48,181 nt of DNA from Alphaproteobacteria bacterium (lineage in GTDB: Bacteria; Pseudomonadota; Alphaproteobacteria; JAUHZY01): positions 1 to 48,181 of the forward strand of contig JAUHZY010000004.1 of NCBI GenBank assembly GCA_030425825.1, written 5' to 3'. Positions 24,318-30,999 of the stretch are shown here, piece by piece. Every line of letters starts with the position of its first letter. Position 1 is the stretch's first letter. The notes beneath the pieces were generated by a model, which had not been told where the DNA came from, did not search any database, and worked only from the letters and a program-made list of their open reading frames with translations. The position numbers and the translations under genes are program-made.

Positions 24318-25871
24318 TCAAGAAGTTACGATAGCCGTCAGCTCATTCCGATCAATATTAAACGGCAATAATTGGCGGGACTCCTCTTCAGTAGAACAAG
24401 AGGGTATTTTTTTGAGTATGTAGCGGAAATATTGATAAGGCTCAATGTCATGAGCCTTGCAAGTTTCAATGAGGCTGTAAATAACTGCTCCAGCAGCTGC
24501 ACCATTTGGTGTATCTGAAAACATCCAGTTTTTGCGGCCGATGGCGAAGGGTTTAATCGCCCTTTCTGATGCGCCATTATCGATTTCTAATCGACCATCG
24601 TTAAGGTAACACGTCAATCCATCCCAATATTTCAGGCAATAAGCAATGGCTTTGCCGATTGGGGAATCTGGTGCGGTGGTATGGATTTTCTTATCCAACC
24701 AGGCTTTCATTTTTTTCAGCAAAGGGCTAGCGTGTTCATCTCGGTAAGCTTTGCGTTCATCTGGCATCATATTTTTTGTTTCAGTTTCGACGCGATAAAG
24801 TTTTGCTATCAGCGACACAGCCCAATGGCAGAGACCTGTTTTATTTCCCTTAATGGTCTTAACAATATCCATAAATTTCCGTCTCGCATGCATCCAGCAT
24901 GCCACGCCTTGAATAGGCTGCGTTTTAAATAATGTCTGATACGCTTGATAACCATCTGTATGCAAATAGCCGCTAAAGTCTTTAAAAAAGTCTCGTGGAA
25001 TATCATGTGCTCGTGACGGATGGTATTCATAAACAAAACTTCTTTTTTCTGGCGGCCCACCAGAAAACACCCACATGTAAGACTTGCTACTTGGCAGTCG
25101 GTCTTTTTCTTTCAACACCTGAATCGTGGTTTCATCGGCAAAAGCGATATCATAATCACAAATAATTTTTTGCATTTCGATTATTAGTGGTGATAATAAA
25201 TCACCGCAGCGAATGACCCAATAAGACAAGGTATTTCTCGGTATATCAACACCCATACGTTGGAAGATTTGTTCCTGTCGGTACAGTGGCAGGTGATCCT
25301 TAAACTTTGACACCAGCACGTGCGCTAAAAGTCCGGGGCTCGCGATGCTTTTTGCAATAGGTTGCGGTGGCATGGGTGAACGTTTGATTGTCTCTTCACA
25401 GCTTTTGCAGGCATATTTAAGTCGTGCATGCACAATGACTTGAACTTTAGCTGGGATAATATCCAGCTGTTCGCTACAGTCTTCACCAATTTTCGTTAAT
25501 TGACACCCGCATTGACAGGTTCTTTCTGCTTCAGGTAAATCATGTTCAACACGCACTCTTGGCAAGTCTTTCGGTAGTGGTTTTCTACCGCGAGTTTTTC
25601 GTGTGTGTGCAGCAACGGTAATATCAGATTCAGCTTCAATAATTTTTTCTTCTTCGTTTGGCTCTACTGTGGCTTCATCAAAAAGAGAATACTGTTGCGA
25701 GTAGTCATATTTTTCTGATTGACGGCCATATTGACTTTGCAGTAATTGATTAATACGCTCATGTAGACATTTAATTTCAGCTTTTTGATTTTGCAGCTCT
25801 CGGGCTTGTTGAAGTAAAAGCGCCCTTAGTTCTTCATTGGATTTATCAGCAATGTCTTCATCAGTCATCAT
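24318..25871 (-). CDS. tnpC: IS66 TnpC transposase
   Basis: This 517-residue DDE transposase has an N-terminal coiled-coil (ELRALLLQQARELQNQKAEI, then LLQSQYGRQSEKYDYSQQYS), a zinc-binding part (ERTCQCGCQL; KYACKSCEETI), a catalytic core with ADETTIQVL and LHTDGYQAYQ, and the C-terminal NGASERAIKPFAIGRKNWMF followed by an IS66 C-terminal domain. It appears complete and normal in length. The second of the acidic residues lies in YLHTDGYQ. Confidence 0.93.
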   Translation of the reverse strand: MMTDEDIADKSNEELRALLLQQARELQNQKAEIKCLHERINQLLQSQYGRQSEKYDYSQQYSLFDEATVEPNEEEKIIEAESDITVAAHTRKTRGRKPLPKDLPRVRVEHDLPEAERTCQCGCQLTKIGEDCSEQLDIIPAKVQVIVHARLKYACKSCEETIKRSPMPPQPIAKSIASPGLLAHVLVSKFKDHLPLYRQEQIFQRMGVDIPRNTLSYWVIRCGDLLSPLIIEMQKIICDYDIAFADETTIQVLKEKDRLPSSKSYMWVFSGGPPEKRSFVYEYHPSRAHDIPRDFFKDFSGYLHTDGYQAYQTLFKTQPIQGVACWMHARRKFMDIVKTIKGNKTGLCHWAVSLIAKLYRVETETKNMMPDERKAYRDEHASPLLKKMKAWLDKKIHTTAPDSPIGKAIAYCLKYWDGLTCYLNDGRLEIDNGASERAIKPFAIGRKNWMFSDTPNGAAAGAVIYSLIETCKAHDIEPYQYFRYILKKIPSCSTEEESRQLLPFNIDRNELTAIVTS

Positions 25872-25927
25872 GACATGGATATTAGCATAACAACCGTTGC
25901 TAAACGAGTTAATGTTGGATTAAATCA

Positions 25928-26284
25928 TTAATAAATATCGGTAAACTGTAGCTCAGGACGACTTTTTAACAACTGAAAATCTAATCCAGCAAATAGCCAG
26001 CCAAGTTCTTTTTCATCAAGGACAAACCTATCTGCTTGAAATTGCGGAGGTATTTTGAATCGGCCTCTACTCAAACGTTTTTGCCATAGCATGAAGCCAT
26101 TTTTATCCCAATAGAGTGCTTTTAGAATGCGCCGACTTTTGTTATAGAATATAAAAACATGACCGGTAGCTGGGTCAGCTTTTAGAATGTCTGCGATGTA
26201 GGCAGATAATCCTGAAATTGCCTTGCGCATGTCAACGGGTGACTGCGCCAGATAAATTTGTGTTCCAGTCGGAAAATTAATCAT
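25928..26284 (-). CDS. tnpB: IS66 TnpB accessory protein
   Basis: The 118-residue protein has the standard IS66 Orf2 motif set: IYLAQSPVDMRKAISGLSAY, GHVFIFYNKSRRILKALYWD, and GFMLWQKRLSRGRFKIP. It is required for transposition in this family although its function is unclear. The start overlaps the tnpA stop (ATGA). Confidence 0.93.
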   Translation of the reverse strand: MINFPTGTQIYLAQSPVDMRKAISGLSAYIADILKADPATGHVFIFYNKSRRILKALYWDKNGFMLWQKRLSRGRFKIPPQFQADRFVLDEKELGWLFAGLDFQLLKSRPELQFTDIY

Positions 26285-26634
26285 TGAATATCTCCGAGAA
26301 CGCTTAACACCAGTTTTAATGCCGCTTCGTTGAACAGCTCAATCATAGCGCCTGAAGGCAATTTAATTGTGATTGTAGAAGATTTTAGGGAAGTTTCGGT
26401 GGCGTTGCGTGTAACGACTTTCGTGAATTTGACATGGTCTTTTCGATGACGACTCCATTGATGTGTAAAACTATTAAAATGAATATTGTTTCGCTCGCAA
26501 TAAGTAGTCTGGCTGAGACTACTGGCTTTCCAATCAGCGAATACCTCTGACCAGTTATCGATGTCTTTGCTCATTTTGAGTAGCGTTGGTGGCGGTTGTG
26601 TTATAGTGCTATTATTCATTTTCTGTGACCTCAT
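26281..26634 (-). CDS. tnpA: IS66 TnpA accessory protein
   Basis: The 117-residue protein belongs to the IS66 Orf1 type (WSEVFADWKASSLSQTTYCE, NIHFNSFTHQWSRHRK, then ITIKLPSGAMIELFNEAALK). It is the first gene of the element. The ATG at about 26613 (MNNSTITQ) is an alternative start. tnpA and tnpB overlap by 4 bp. Confidence 0.85.
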   Translation of the reverse strand: MRSQKMNNSTITQPPPTLLKMSKDIDNWSEVFADWKASSLSQTTYCERNNIHFNSFTHQWSRHRKDHVKFTKVVTRNATETSLKSSTITIKLPSGAMIELFNEAALKLVLSVLGDIQ

Positions 26635-26733
26635 AATTGTTGATGGAAGTCACTAGTAAACTATGTTTCTTGCGGTTGATCTAGATGCGTATGTTTGATC
26701 GCTTACGTTAATACATTAAATACTTTAAGTACT

Positions 26734-27015
26734 TTAATTATTGTTAAGATCATCTAAAAGCTGCTTTGATGCTTTAAACGTTACTGTTTTCTTTTCCGGT
26801 ATTTCTATTTTCTCTCCTGTGTTTGGATTTACTCCAGATCTAGCCTTTCTTAGTTTAACCTCAAACTTACCAAGCTCTGGTAACAATACCTTATCACCAC
26901 TTTGTAGAAGTGAGATTTTTAATGTTTCTACAAACACCTTATAAACTCCGTCTGCCACCTCTTGCTTAAAGTCACCAGCCTTCACCAGATTTCTGATAAA
27001 ATCTTTTTTATTCAT
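26734..27015 (-). CDS. HU/IHF-like DNA-bending protein
   Basis: The 93-residue protein has the HU family pattern MNKKDFIRNLVKAGDFKQEV, LLPELGKFEVKLRKARSGVNPNTG and the C-terminal KKTVTFKASKQLLDDL. HU-type proteins bend DNA, help origin opening and regulate genes. A plasmid copy beside the iterons may serve replication initiation. It is flanked on both sides by ACTTTAA/TTTAAAG repeats. Confidence 0.9.
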   Translation of the reverse strand: MNKKDFIRNLVKAGDFKQEVADGVYKVFVETLKISLLQSGDKVLLPELGKFEVKLRKARSGVNPNTGEKIEIPEKKTVTFKASKQLLDDLNNN

Positions 27016-27313
27016 AGCGTTCCTAAAAAGTTAAATAAAGTATTTAAAGTATGCTTACTTTATAAGCATTATCCAATTTGTCGTAAAAAATAAGCTCTCT
27101 TATGGACAGACATAAAATTTCACGCTCCTAAAAGAGTATATTAAAACAAACAAGTAACCAACAATAACTTATTAATGTTAAATACTATTCATAACATTGT
27201 TTAAAGTTAAGCGTCTACTTTATTGATTATTAGGTTTACTAACGCAATAGCGCATACTTTATTTAAAATAATTAAACTTTTATAGGTGATGAAGCTATTA
27301 TTGTAAGTTCAAC

Positions 27314-27331
27314 GCGTACTTTTGGTCGACC
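27314..27331 (+). repeat. Iteron 1
   Basis: GCGTACTTTTGGTCGACC. It stands 146 bp before the other three. Confidence 0.8.
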
Positions 27332-27443
27332 ATCAGGAGGGTAACAAAATACCTTTATTAAAGTAATAATAGTATTTAAATTATTAACTTTACGTAAATA
27401 TATTTAGAGTAATTTCACAATCAATGAACACAGCTACCTGATA

Positions 27444-27452
27444 TGTGGATAA
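27444..27452 (-). promoter_or_regulatory. DnaA box
   Basis: TGTGGATAA is the inverse of the consensus TTATCCACA with no mismatch, 25 bp before the iteron cluster. Confidence 0.7.
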
Positions 27453-27476
27453 CGCTGTGAATTTTAGCACTTATCC

Positions 27477-27550
27477 GCGTACTTTTGGTCGACTTTATTA
27501 TAGGGAATTTGCGTACCTTTGGTCGACTACATGCGTATCTTTGGTCGACC
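27477..27550 (+). repeat. Iterons 2-4
   Basis: Copies at 27477-27494, 27511-27528 and 27533-27550 are GCGTACTTTTGGTCGACT, GCGTACCTTTGGTCGACT and GCGTATCTTTGGTCGACC, in the same orientation as iteron 1 and the copy at 24181. Confidence 0.85.
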
Positions 27551-27739
27551 AAGTATAGGTTAACCAATTGATTTTATTTCATTTTCGAAGCCTCCCTGTA
27601 TATACCTGTAGTTTATAATACCTATAGTTAGCTTACGCTTTTTGTGGACAACCCTTCGGGTTGACACACAAACGCATAATCTCAAAGGTAAATATTTTTA
27701 TTTATTGCATAAAGAGCCTTTTTATAGCACTATTTGCGT

Positions 27740-28546
27740 ATGAGAAAAGAATTTAATACCCTCTCTGACTATTTAGAGAGCCTACAATCCCGTGGGAAAT
27801 ATAGCTTTGATCGTAAAGAAGCCATGACACGTCTTCAAATGACCGATAATGCCTTCAAAAAGGCAGCCCATCGGTTGATGAAAAAGTCTAGGATCAACCG
27901 CATCCGAGGTGACTTTTATACCATTATCCCCATCGAGTATAAAGCAACGGGTTCATTACCTGCCTCATGGTTTATTCATCAATTTATGCAGCATGTAGAT
28001 CAGCCTTACTATTGTGGCTTGCTCACCGCAGCAGCATTACTTGGTGCAGCACACCAGCAGCCCATGGTTTTCCAGGTGATAACGACCAAGCAGATGCGGC
28101 CTATTGAAGTGGGGCAGTTGCGAGTCGAGTTTATTTATAAAAAAACAATCCAAGCACATTTCTATCAGCCCATCAAAACGGCGACAGGTTACATGAATGT
28201 TTCAACCCCCGAAATGACCGCATTTGATCTTGTCCGTTATATGCGTGTAGCAGGGCACATTCATCATGTAGCAACTGTTTTATGTGAGTTGGTTTCAGAA
28301 TTAAAGCCACAACAATTGGCATCGCTGGTTGAGCAAGGTGATGTTCCTCTGATTGATGCTCAGCGGTTGGGGTATTTGTTAGATGTCCTTGGCCTACCGA
28401 TTGATTTACAGCCGTTAGAGCAGGTGTTAAAGCCTAAAAAACTGAACCAACGGTTATTAGTGGCGGATGGTGATGAGACGATTTTAGAAAAAAACCAGCG
28501 ATGGCATATTTTGGTTAATGAATCCGTGGAGCCAGACGAATTATGA
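27740..28546 (+). CDS. abiEi: AbiEi-type antitoxin
   Basis: The roughly 268-residue protein has the N-terminal winged-helix of AbiEi (SRGKYSFDRKEAMTRLQMTD, KSRINRIRGDFYTIIP) and the following domain with SWFIHQFMQHVDQPYYCGLL and MNVSTPEMTAFDLVRYMRVAG. AbiEi represses its operon and counters AbiEii in type IV toxin-antitoxin systems. The ATG at 27740 is preferred; a TTG at 27734 is in frame. The toxin gene overlaps its end by 4 bp. Confidence 0.88.
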   Translation: MRKEFNTLSDYLESLQSRGKYSFDRKEAMTRLQMTDNAFKKAAHRLMKKSRINRIRGDFYTIIPIEYKATGSLPASWFIHQFMQHVDQPYYCGLLTAAALLGAAHQQPMVFQVITTKQMRPIEVGQLRVEFIYKKTIQAHFYQPIKTATGYMNVSTPEMTAFDLVRYMRVAGHIHHVATVLCELVSELKPQQLASLVEQGDVPLIDAQRLGYLLDVLGLPIDLQPLEQVLKPKKLNQRLLVADGDETILEKNQRWHILVNESVEPDEL

Positions 28547-29370
28547 TCCCTCAAGCAAACATTGTTGATTGGCGTGCACAGGCACCTTGGAGTAGCCCCG
28601 ATCAAATTGAACATGACCTGGTGTTATCAAGAGCGCTATGTGAGCTTTACTCTCATCCTTTAATCCAAGAAGGATTAGTTTTCAGAGGGGGGACGGCTTT
28701 ACATAAATTGTACTTTGAACAGTCCGGGCGCTTCAGCGAAGATTTGGACTTTGTGCAGGCAAAGGCGGAACCTATAGGTGAAATAGTCACCGCAATACGC
28801 GATTGCTTAGATCATTGGTTGGGCAAACCTAGTTGGAAGCAAAACCAAGGGCGGTTCACGTTCTATTATCGCTTTACCACTGAGATCGAGCCAGTATTAA
28901 CCCGAAAAGTTAAAATTGAGATTAATACACGCGAACACTTTTGTATCGAACCCTATGTGACTCACCATTTTCAAGTCAATAGTCCTTGGTTTCAAGGAGA
29001 AGCCAATGTATTGACCTATGCGATTGAGGAATTGCTAGCCACTAAGTTGCGGGCGTTGTATCAGCGCAAAAAGGGTAGGGATCTCTATGATTTTTGGTAT
29101 GCGCTACGGCATCTGCCTGACTTAAATATTGCCAAGATCATTACTATTTTTCAGTGCTACCTGCAAAAAGAGGGTGTCTCTGTTTCGCGCGCTGAGTTTG
29201 AGAAAAATCTAACCTTAAAACAAAAGAGTTCAATTTTTAACAGTGACATTAGACCCTTGCTTGCCGCAGTGCAAGCCAAGCAATACCACTCTGATGATGC
29301 TTATGACATGTTGTTTCGCAACTTTTTGTCCAAACTGAGCGGTGATCCATGGAAAGGGTCACACGCATGA
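28543..29370 (+). CDS. abiEii: AbiEii-type nucleotidyltransferase toxin
   Basis: The 275-residue protein has the nucleotidyltransferase motifs FRGGTALHKLYF and RFSEDLDFVQ, then KVKIEINTRE and EELLATKLRALYQRKKGRDLYDFWY, diagnostic for AbiEii/AbiGii toxins. These modify tRNA or bind nucleotides and stop growth. The pair gives plasmid stability or phage defence. The stop overlaps the start of the TraF-like gene (ATGA). Confidence 0.9.
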   Translation: MIPQANIVDWRAQAPWSSPDQIEHDLVLSRALCELYSHPLIQEGLVFRGGTALHKLYFEQSGRFSEDLDFVQAKAEPIGEIVTAIRDCLDHWLGKPSWKQNQGRFTFYYRFTTEIEPVLTRKVKIEINTREHFCIEPYVTHHFQVNSPWFQGEANVLTYAIEELLATKLRALYQRKKGRDLYDFWYALRHLPDLNIAKIITIFQCYLQKEGVSVSRAEFEKNLTLKQKSSIFNSDIRPLLAAVQAKQYHSDDAYDMLFRNFLSKLSGDPWKGSHA

Positions 29371-29927
29371 AACATTGGTTTAAACGTCCCAACAAAAGAA
29401 CGATGATCATTTTGGTGGTTAGCTTATCCGTGATCCCGCTGGTGATGATTCTTTTTTGGGCGATGGGTATCATCTTTACTTACACTGGCTCAATCCCCGT
29501 TGGTTTTTATCGCATTGTCGCCAATTCTGAGACTATGCAGCGAGGCGATATCATTTCCTTTTGCTTGCCAGACAAGGTCGCTGAAATGGGCCTTAAACGC
29601 GGCTATCTTCGCCATGGCGCGTGTGCGAATGGTAGTGAAGAATTAATCAAGCAAGTAGTCGCTGTTCCAGGGGATACCGTGACACTGGCTCATCATCAAA
29701 TCCACGTTAATGGTGTGACGATGGGTATGGATTATTTTGCGCCTACTCATGTGATGGATAAAGATCGTTTACTGGTCTACCGATTTATCCAAAATGGCAC
29801 TTACCACGCTCGAGGGTACTGGGTGTATGGTTTTGGTAATCCACGTTATTCATGGGATTCTCGATATTATGGCGGTGTTCCTAAAAAAAATGTCAGACAC
29901 CGGTTGGTGTCATTGTGGCTGTTTTAA
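29367..29927 (+). CDS. traF: TraF-like S26 signal peptidase for conjugation
   Basis: The 186-residue protein has an N-terminal membrane segment (MIILVVSLSVIPLVMILFWA), the S26 serine motif TGSIPVGFYRI and the lysine motif ELIKQVVAVPGDTV, ending with the YGFGNPRYSWDSRYYG box. TraF peptidases mature the pilin, here probably the VirB2 product. It starts at ATG 29367, coupled to AbiEii. It converges on traD with a 28-bp gap. Confidence 0.88.
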   Translation: MKHWFKRPNKRTMIILVVSLSVIPLVMILFWAMGIIFTYTGSIPVGFYRIVANSETMQRGDIISFCLPDKVAEMGLKRGYLRHGACANGSEELIKQVVAVPGDTVTLAHHQIHVNGVTMGMDYFAPTHVMDKDRLLVYRFIQNGTYHARGYWVYGFGNPRYSWDSRYYGGVPKKNVRHRLVSLWLF

Positions 29928-29955
29928 TTGTGGAGGAGTCAAGGAAAGAGGGGAT

Positions 29956-30360
29956 TTAAGAATCGCTTTGGCTTGCGTGCCAGCACAGAGCGCCTAAGAT
30001 GGTTGCTTTGGGATATTCCGCCAGACCAGAGCGAAGGATATCACCGCCTAATCTCACTAAGTTGTGGTATCGTGTGCGTTTCCAACCCTCGCCAAAAAGT
30101 GCTTGAATGACCTTGGTGGGCTCCTCATTTTCCATAAACATTTTGCTGTTAAACAGTTGCTCTCCTTGACGATAGAACTTGTGTTCAAGATTGCTTTCTT
30201 GCTCCAGCTTGGCAATGATGCACTCACAAATCTGCAAGGCTGATTCACTACCAAGGTATTCTTTATCTTCTAAGGCAATACCGGCTTTCTCAAAAGATAG
30301 CCCGAGTAAAAATTTTCGATGGCTGTCTTTATGGCGCATTCGCTTTTTAGTCGTTGACAA
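29956..30360 (-). CDS. traD: TraD-like relaxosome accessory protein
   Basis: The 134-residue protein carries the small TraD signature in its C-terminal half (RTRYHNLVRLGGDILRSGLA then ATILGALCW). The N-terminal half has a second similar stretch (HRKFLLGLSFEKAGIALED), so the protein may be a tandem duplication. In Ti-type plasmids traC and traD lie next to oriT opposite traA, as here. It probably helps the relaxase recognise oriT. Confidence 0.65.
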   Translation of the reverse strand: MSTTKKRMRHKDSHRKFLLGLSFEKAGIALEDKEYLGSESALQICECIIAKLEQESNLEHKFYRQGEQLFNSKMFMENEEPTKVIQALFGEGWKRTRYHNLVRLGGDILRSGLAEYPKATILGALCWHASQSDS

Positions 30361-30386
30361 TCGCTGCTTAAGCCGAAAATACTTTG

Positions 30387-30638
30387 CTAGGATTTTTTTT
30401 TACCTTCATCCATATTGGTCAGCGACGAATCATTTTTATCTTTGTACTTGTCACGAATAGCTTTTAGTTCTTTTTCTAAAATGTCATCAGAGAGGTCAAC
30501 CAATCGATAACGTTTTGCTAAATTTCCAATCTTGGTTGCTCGTTGGTTATCAAAATCAGCAATCTTTTTTTCAATCTCTTTAAGCTGATCGACCAGCTTT
30601 GCTTTTTGCTCAATCGGGCTCTTTTTCTGTTTTGCCAT
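30387..30638 (-). CDS. traC: TraC-like small relaxosome protein
   Basis: The 83-residue, highly charged helical protein (AKLVDQLKEIEKKIADFDNQ, RATKIGNLAKRYRLVDL, then DDILEKELKAIRDKY) resembles TraC proteins encoded beside oriT in Ti-like plasmids: an N-terminal coiled-coil followed by an IG-LA-r-gl motif. It is the first gene on the traC-traD side of oriT. Confidence 0.65.
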   Translation of the reverse strand: MAKQKKSPIEQKAKLVDQLKEIEKKIADFDNQRATKIGNLAKRYRLVDLSDDILEKELKAIRDKYKDKNDSSLTNMDEGKKKS

Positions 30639-30712
30639 AATGCGCTGTTCCTCAACCTTATGTTCGTTTAGCCGTAGAATAAATCCCGTCTGAAAATATC
30701 CTAGCGGGGGTT

Positions 30713-30738
30713 AAGGGGGCCGGCAATGAGGCCCCCTT
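30713..30738. other. GC-rich hairpin in the oriT region
   Basis: AAGGGGGCC and GGCCCCCTT pair perfectly around an 8-base loop. The sequence after it (ATTTAAAATT) is AT-rich but not a T-run, so a terminator is possible but uncertain. Confidence 0.5.
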
Positions 30739-30929
30739 ATTTAAAATTCAATTCTCCCTTAAAAGGGAAGGGTGGTGAGTTACTACCATCCAATAAATCC
30801 CGTCGCGGTCATCGGCGTCCCCGCCTGTACCGCCCAGATATGATGATGCAATAAAGGCTAAAAGTCAACCATAGTGAGCGCAGCGAACACCAATCAGCAT
30901 AGTGCCGGCGATAGCCGGATAATCACTAT

Positions 30930-30955
30930 GCGCACTTATGCATTCTTGCGAATGC
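30930..30955 (-). promoter_or_regulatory. Candidate nick site with upstream hairpin
   Basis: On the minus strand the hairpin GCATTCGCAAGAATGC is followed by A and TAAGTGCGC, the order seen at the RSF1010 nick (hairpin, then TAAGTGCGC). The relaxase TraA would cut in or just after GCGC. The exact base cannot be settled here. Confidence 0.6.
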
Positions 30956-30999
30956 TTGTGCGATCTGCTAAATTAGTTCCAATTACTATTGGGGATATT

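Larger units (their letters stand above)
24284..26706 (-). mobile_element. Complete IS66 family insertion sequence
   Basis: The element is 2423 bp. The ends GTAAACGCTCAA and (inverted) GTAAGCGATCAA match imperfectly over about 20 bp. They are flanked by the perfect 8-bp duplication GTTAATAC (24276-24283 and 26707-26714), the size expected for IS66. All three genes tnpA, tnpB and tnpC look intact, so it may still be active. It landed between repA and the HU-like gene. Confidence 0.92.
27016..27733. other. Probable vegetative origin region (oriV)
   Basis: This is 718 bp without a gene. From 27016 to 27313 it is strongly AT-rich with several ACTTTA-type repeats (27035-27065, 27225-27265). It then holds four 18-bp iterons of consensus GCGTAYCTTTGGTCGAC (27314, 27477, 27511, 27533), the last three closely spaced, and a perfect DnaA box. 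This is the standard make-up of an iteron-controlled origin. The iterons share GGTCGAC (a SalI-like core). Confidence 0.8.
30639..30999. other. Probable origin of transfer (oriT) region
   Basis: This is 361 bp between traC and traA. It contains a 13-bp direct repeat AATAAATCCCGTC (30678-30690 and 30792-30804), a GC-rich hairpin with 9-bp arms (30713-30738), an inverted repeat GCATAGTG/CACTATGC (30897-30931) and a second hairpin GCATTC/GAATGC (30940-30955). On the minus strand the last hairpin is followed by ATAAGTGCGC, the nick-site core of RSF1010/Ti-type oriTs. The position between traC and traA is as in Ti plasmids. Confidence 0.75.

Noticed and set aside
27314-27550. Short repeats that could be taken as a CRISPR array
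   Set aside because: There are four 18-bp copies with uneven spacing (5 to 146 bp), no cas genes, and they lie next to a DnaA box and a repA gene. They are iterons.
30874-30999. Upstream in-frame extension of traA
   Set aside because: It would encode 42 residues across the oriT hairpins, and MAIYHYHREIG with a good ribosome site at 31000 is the usual TraA start.
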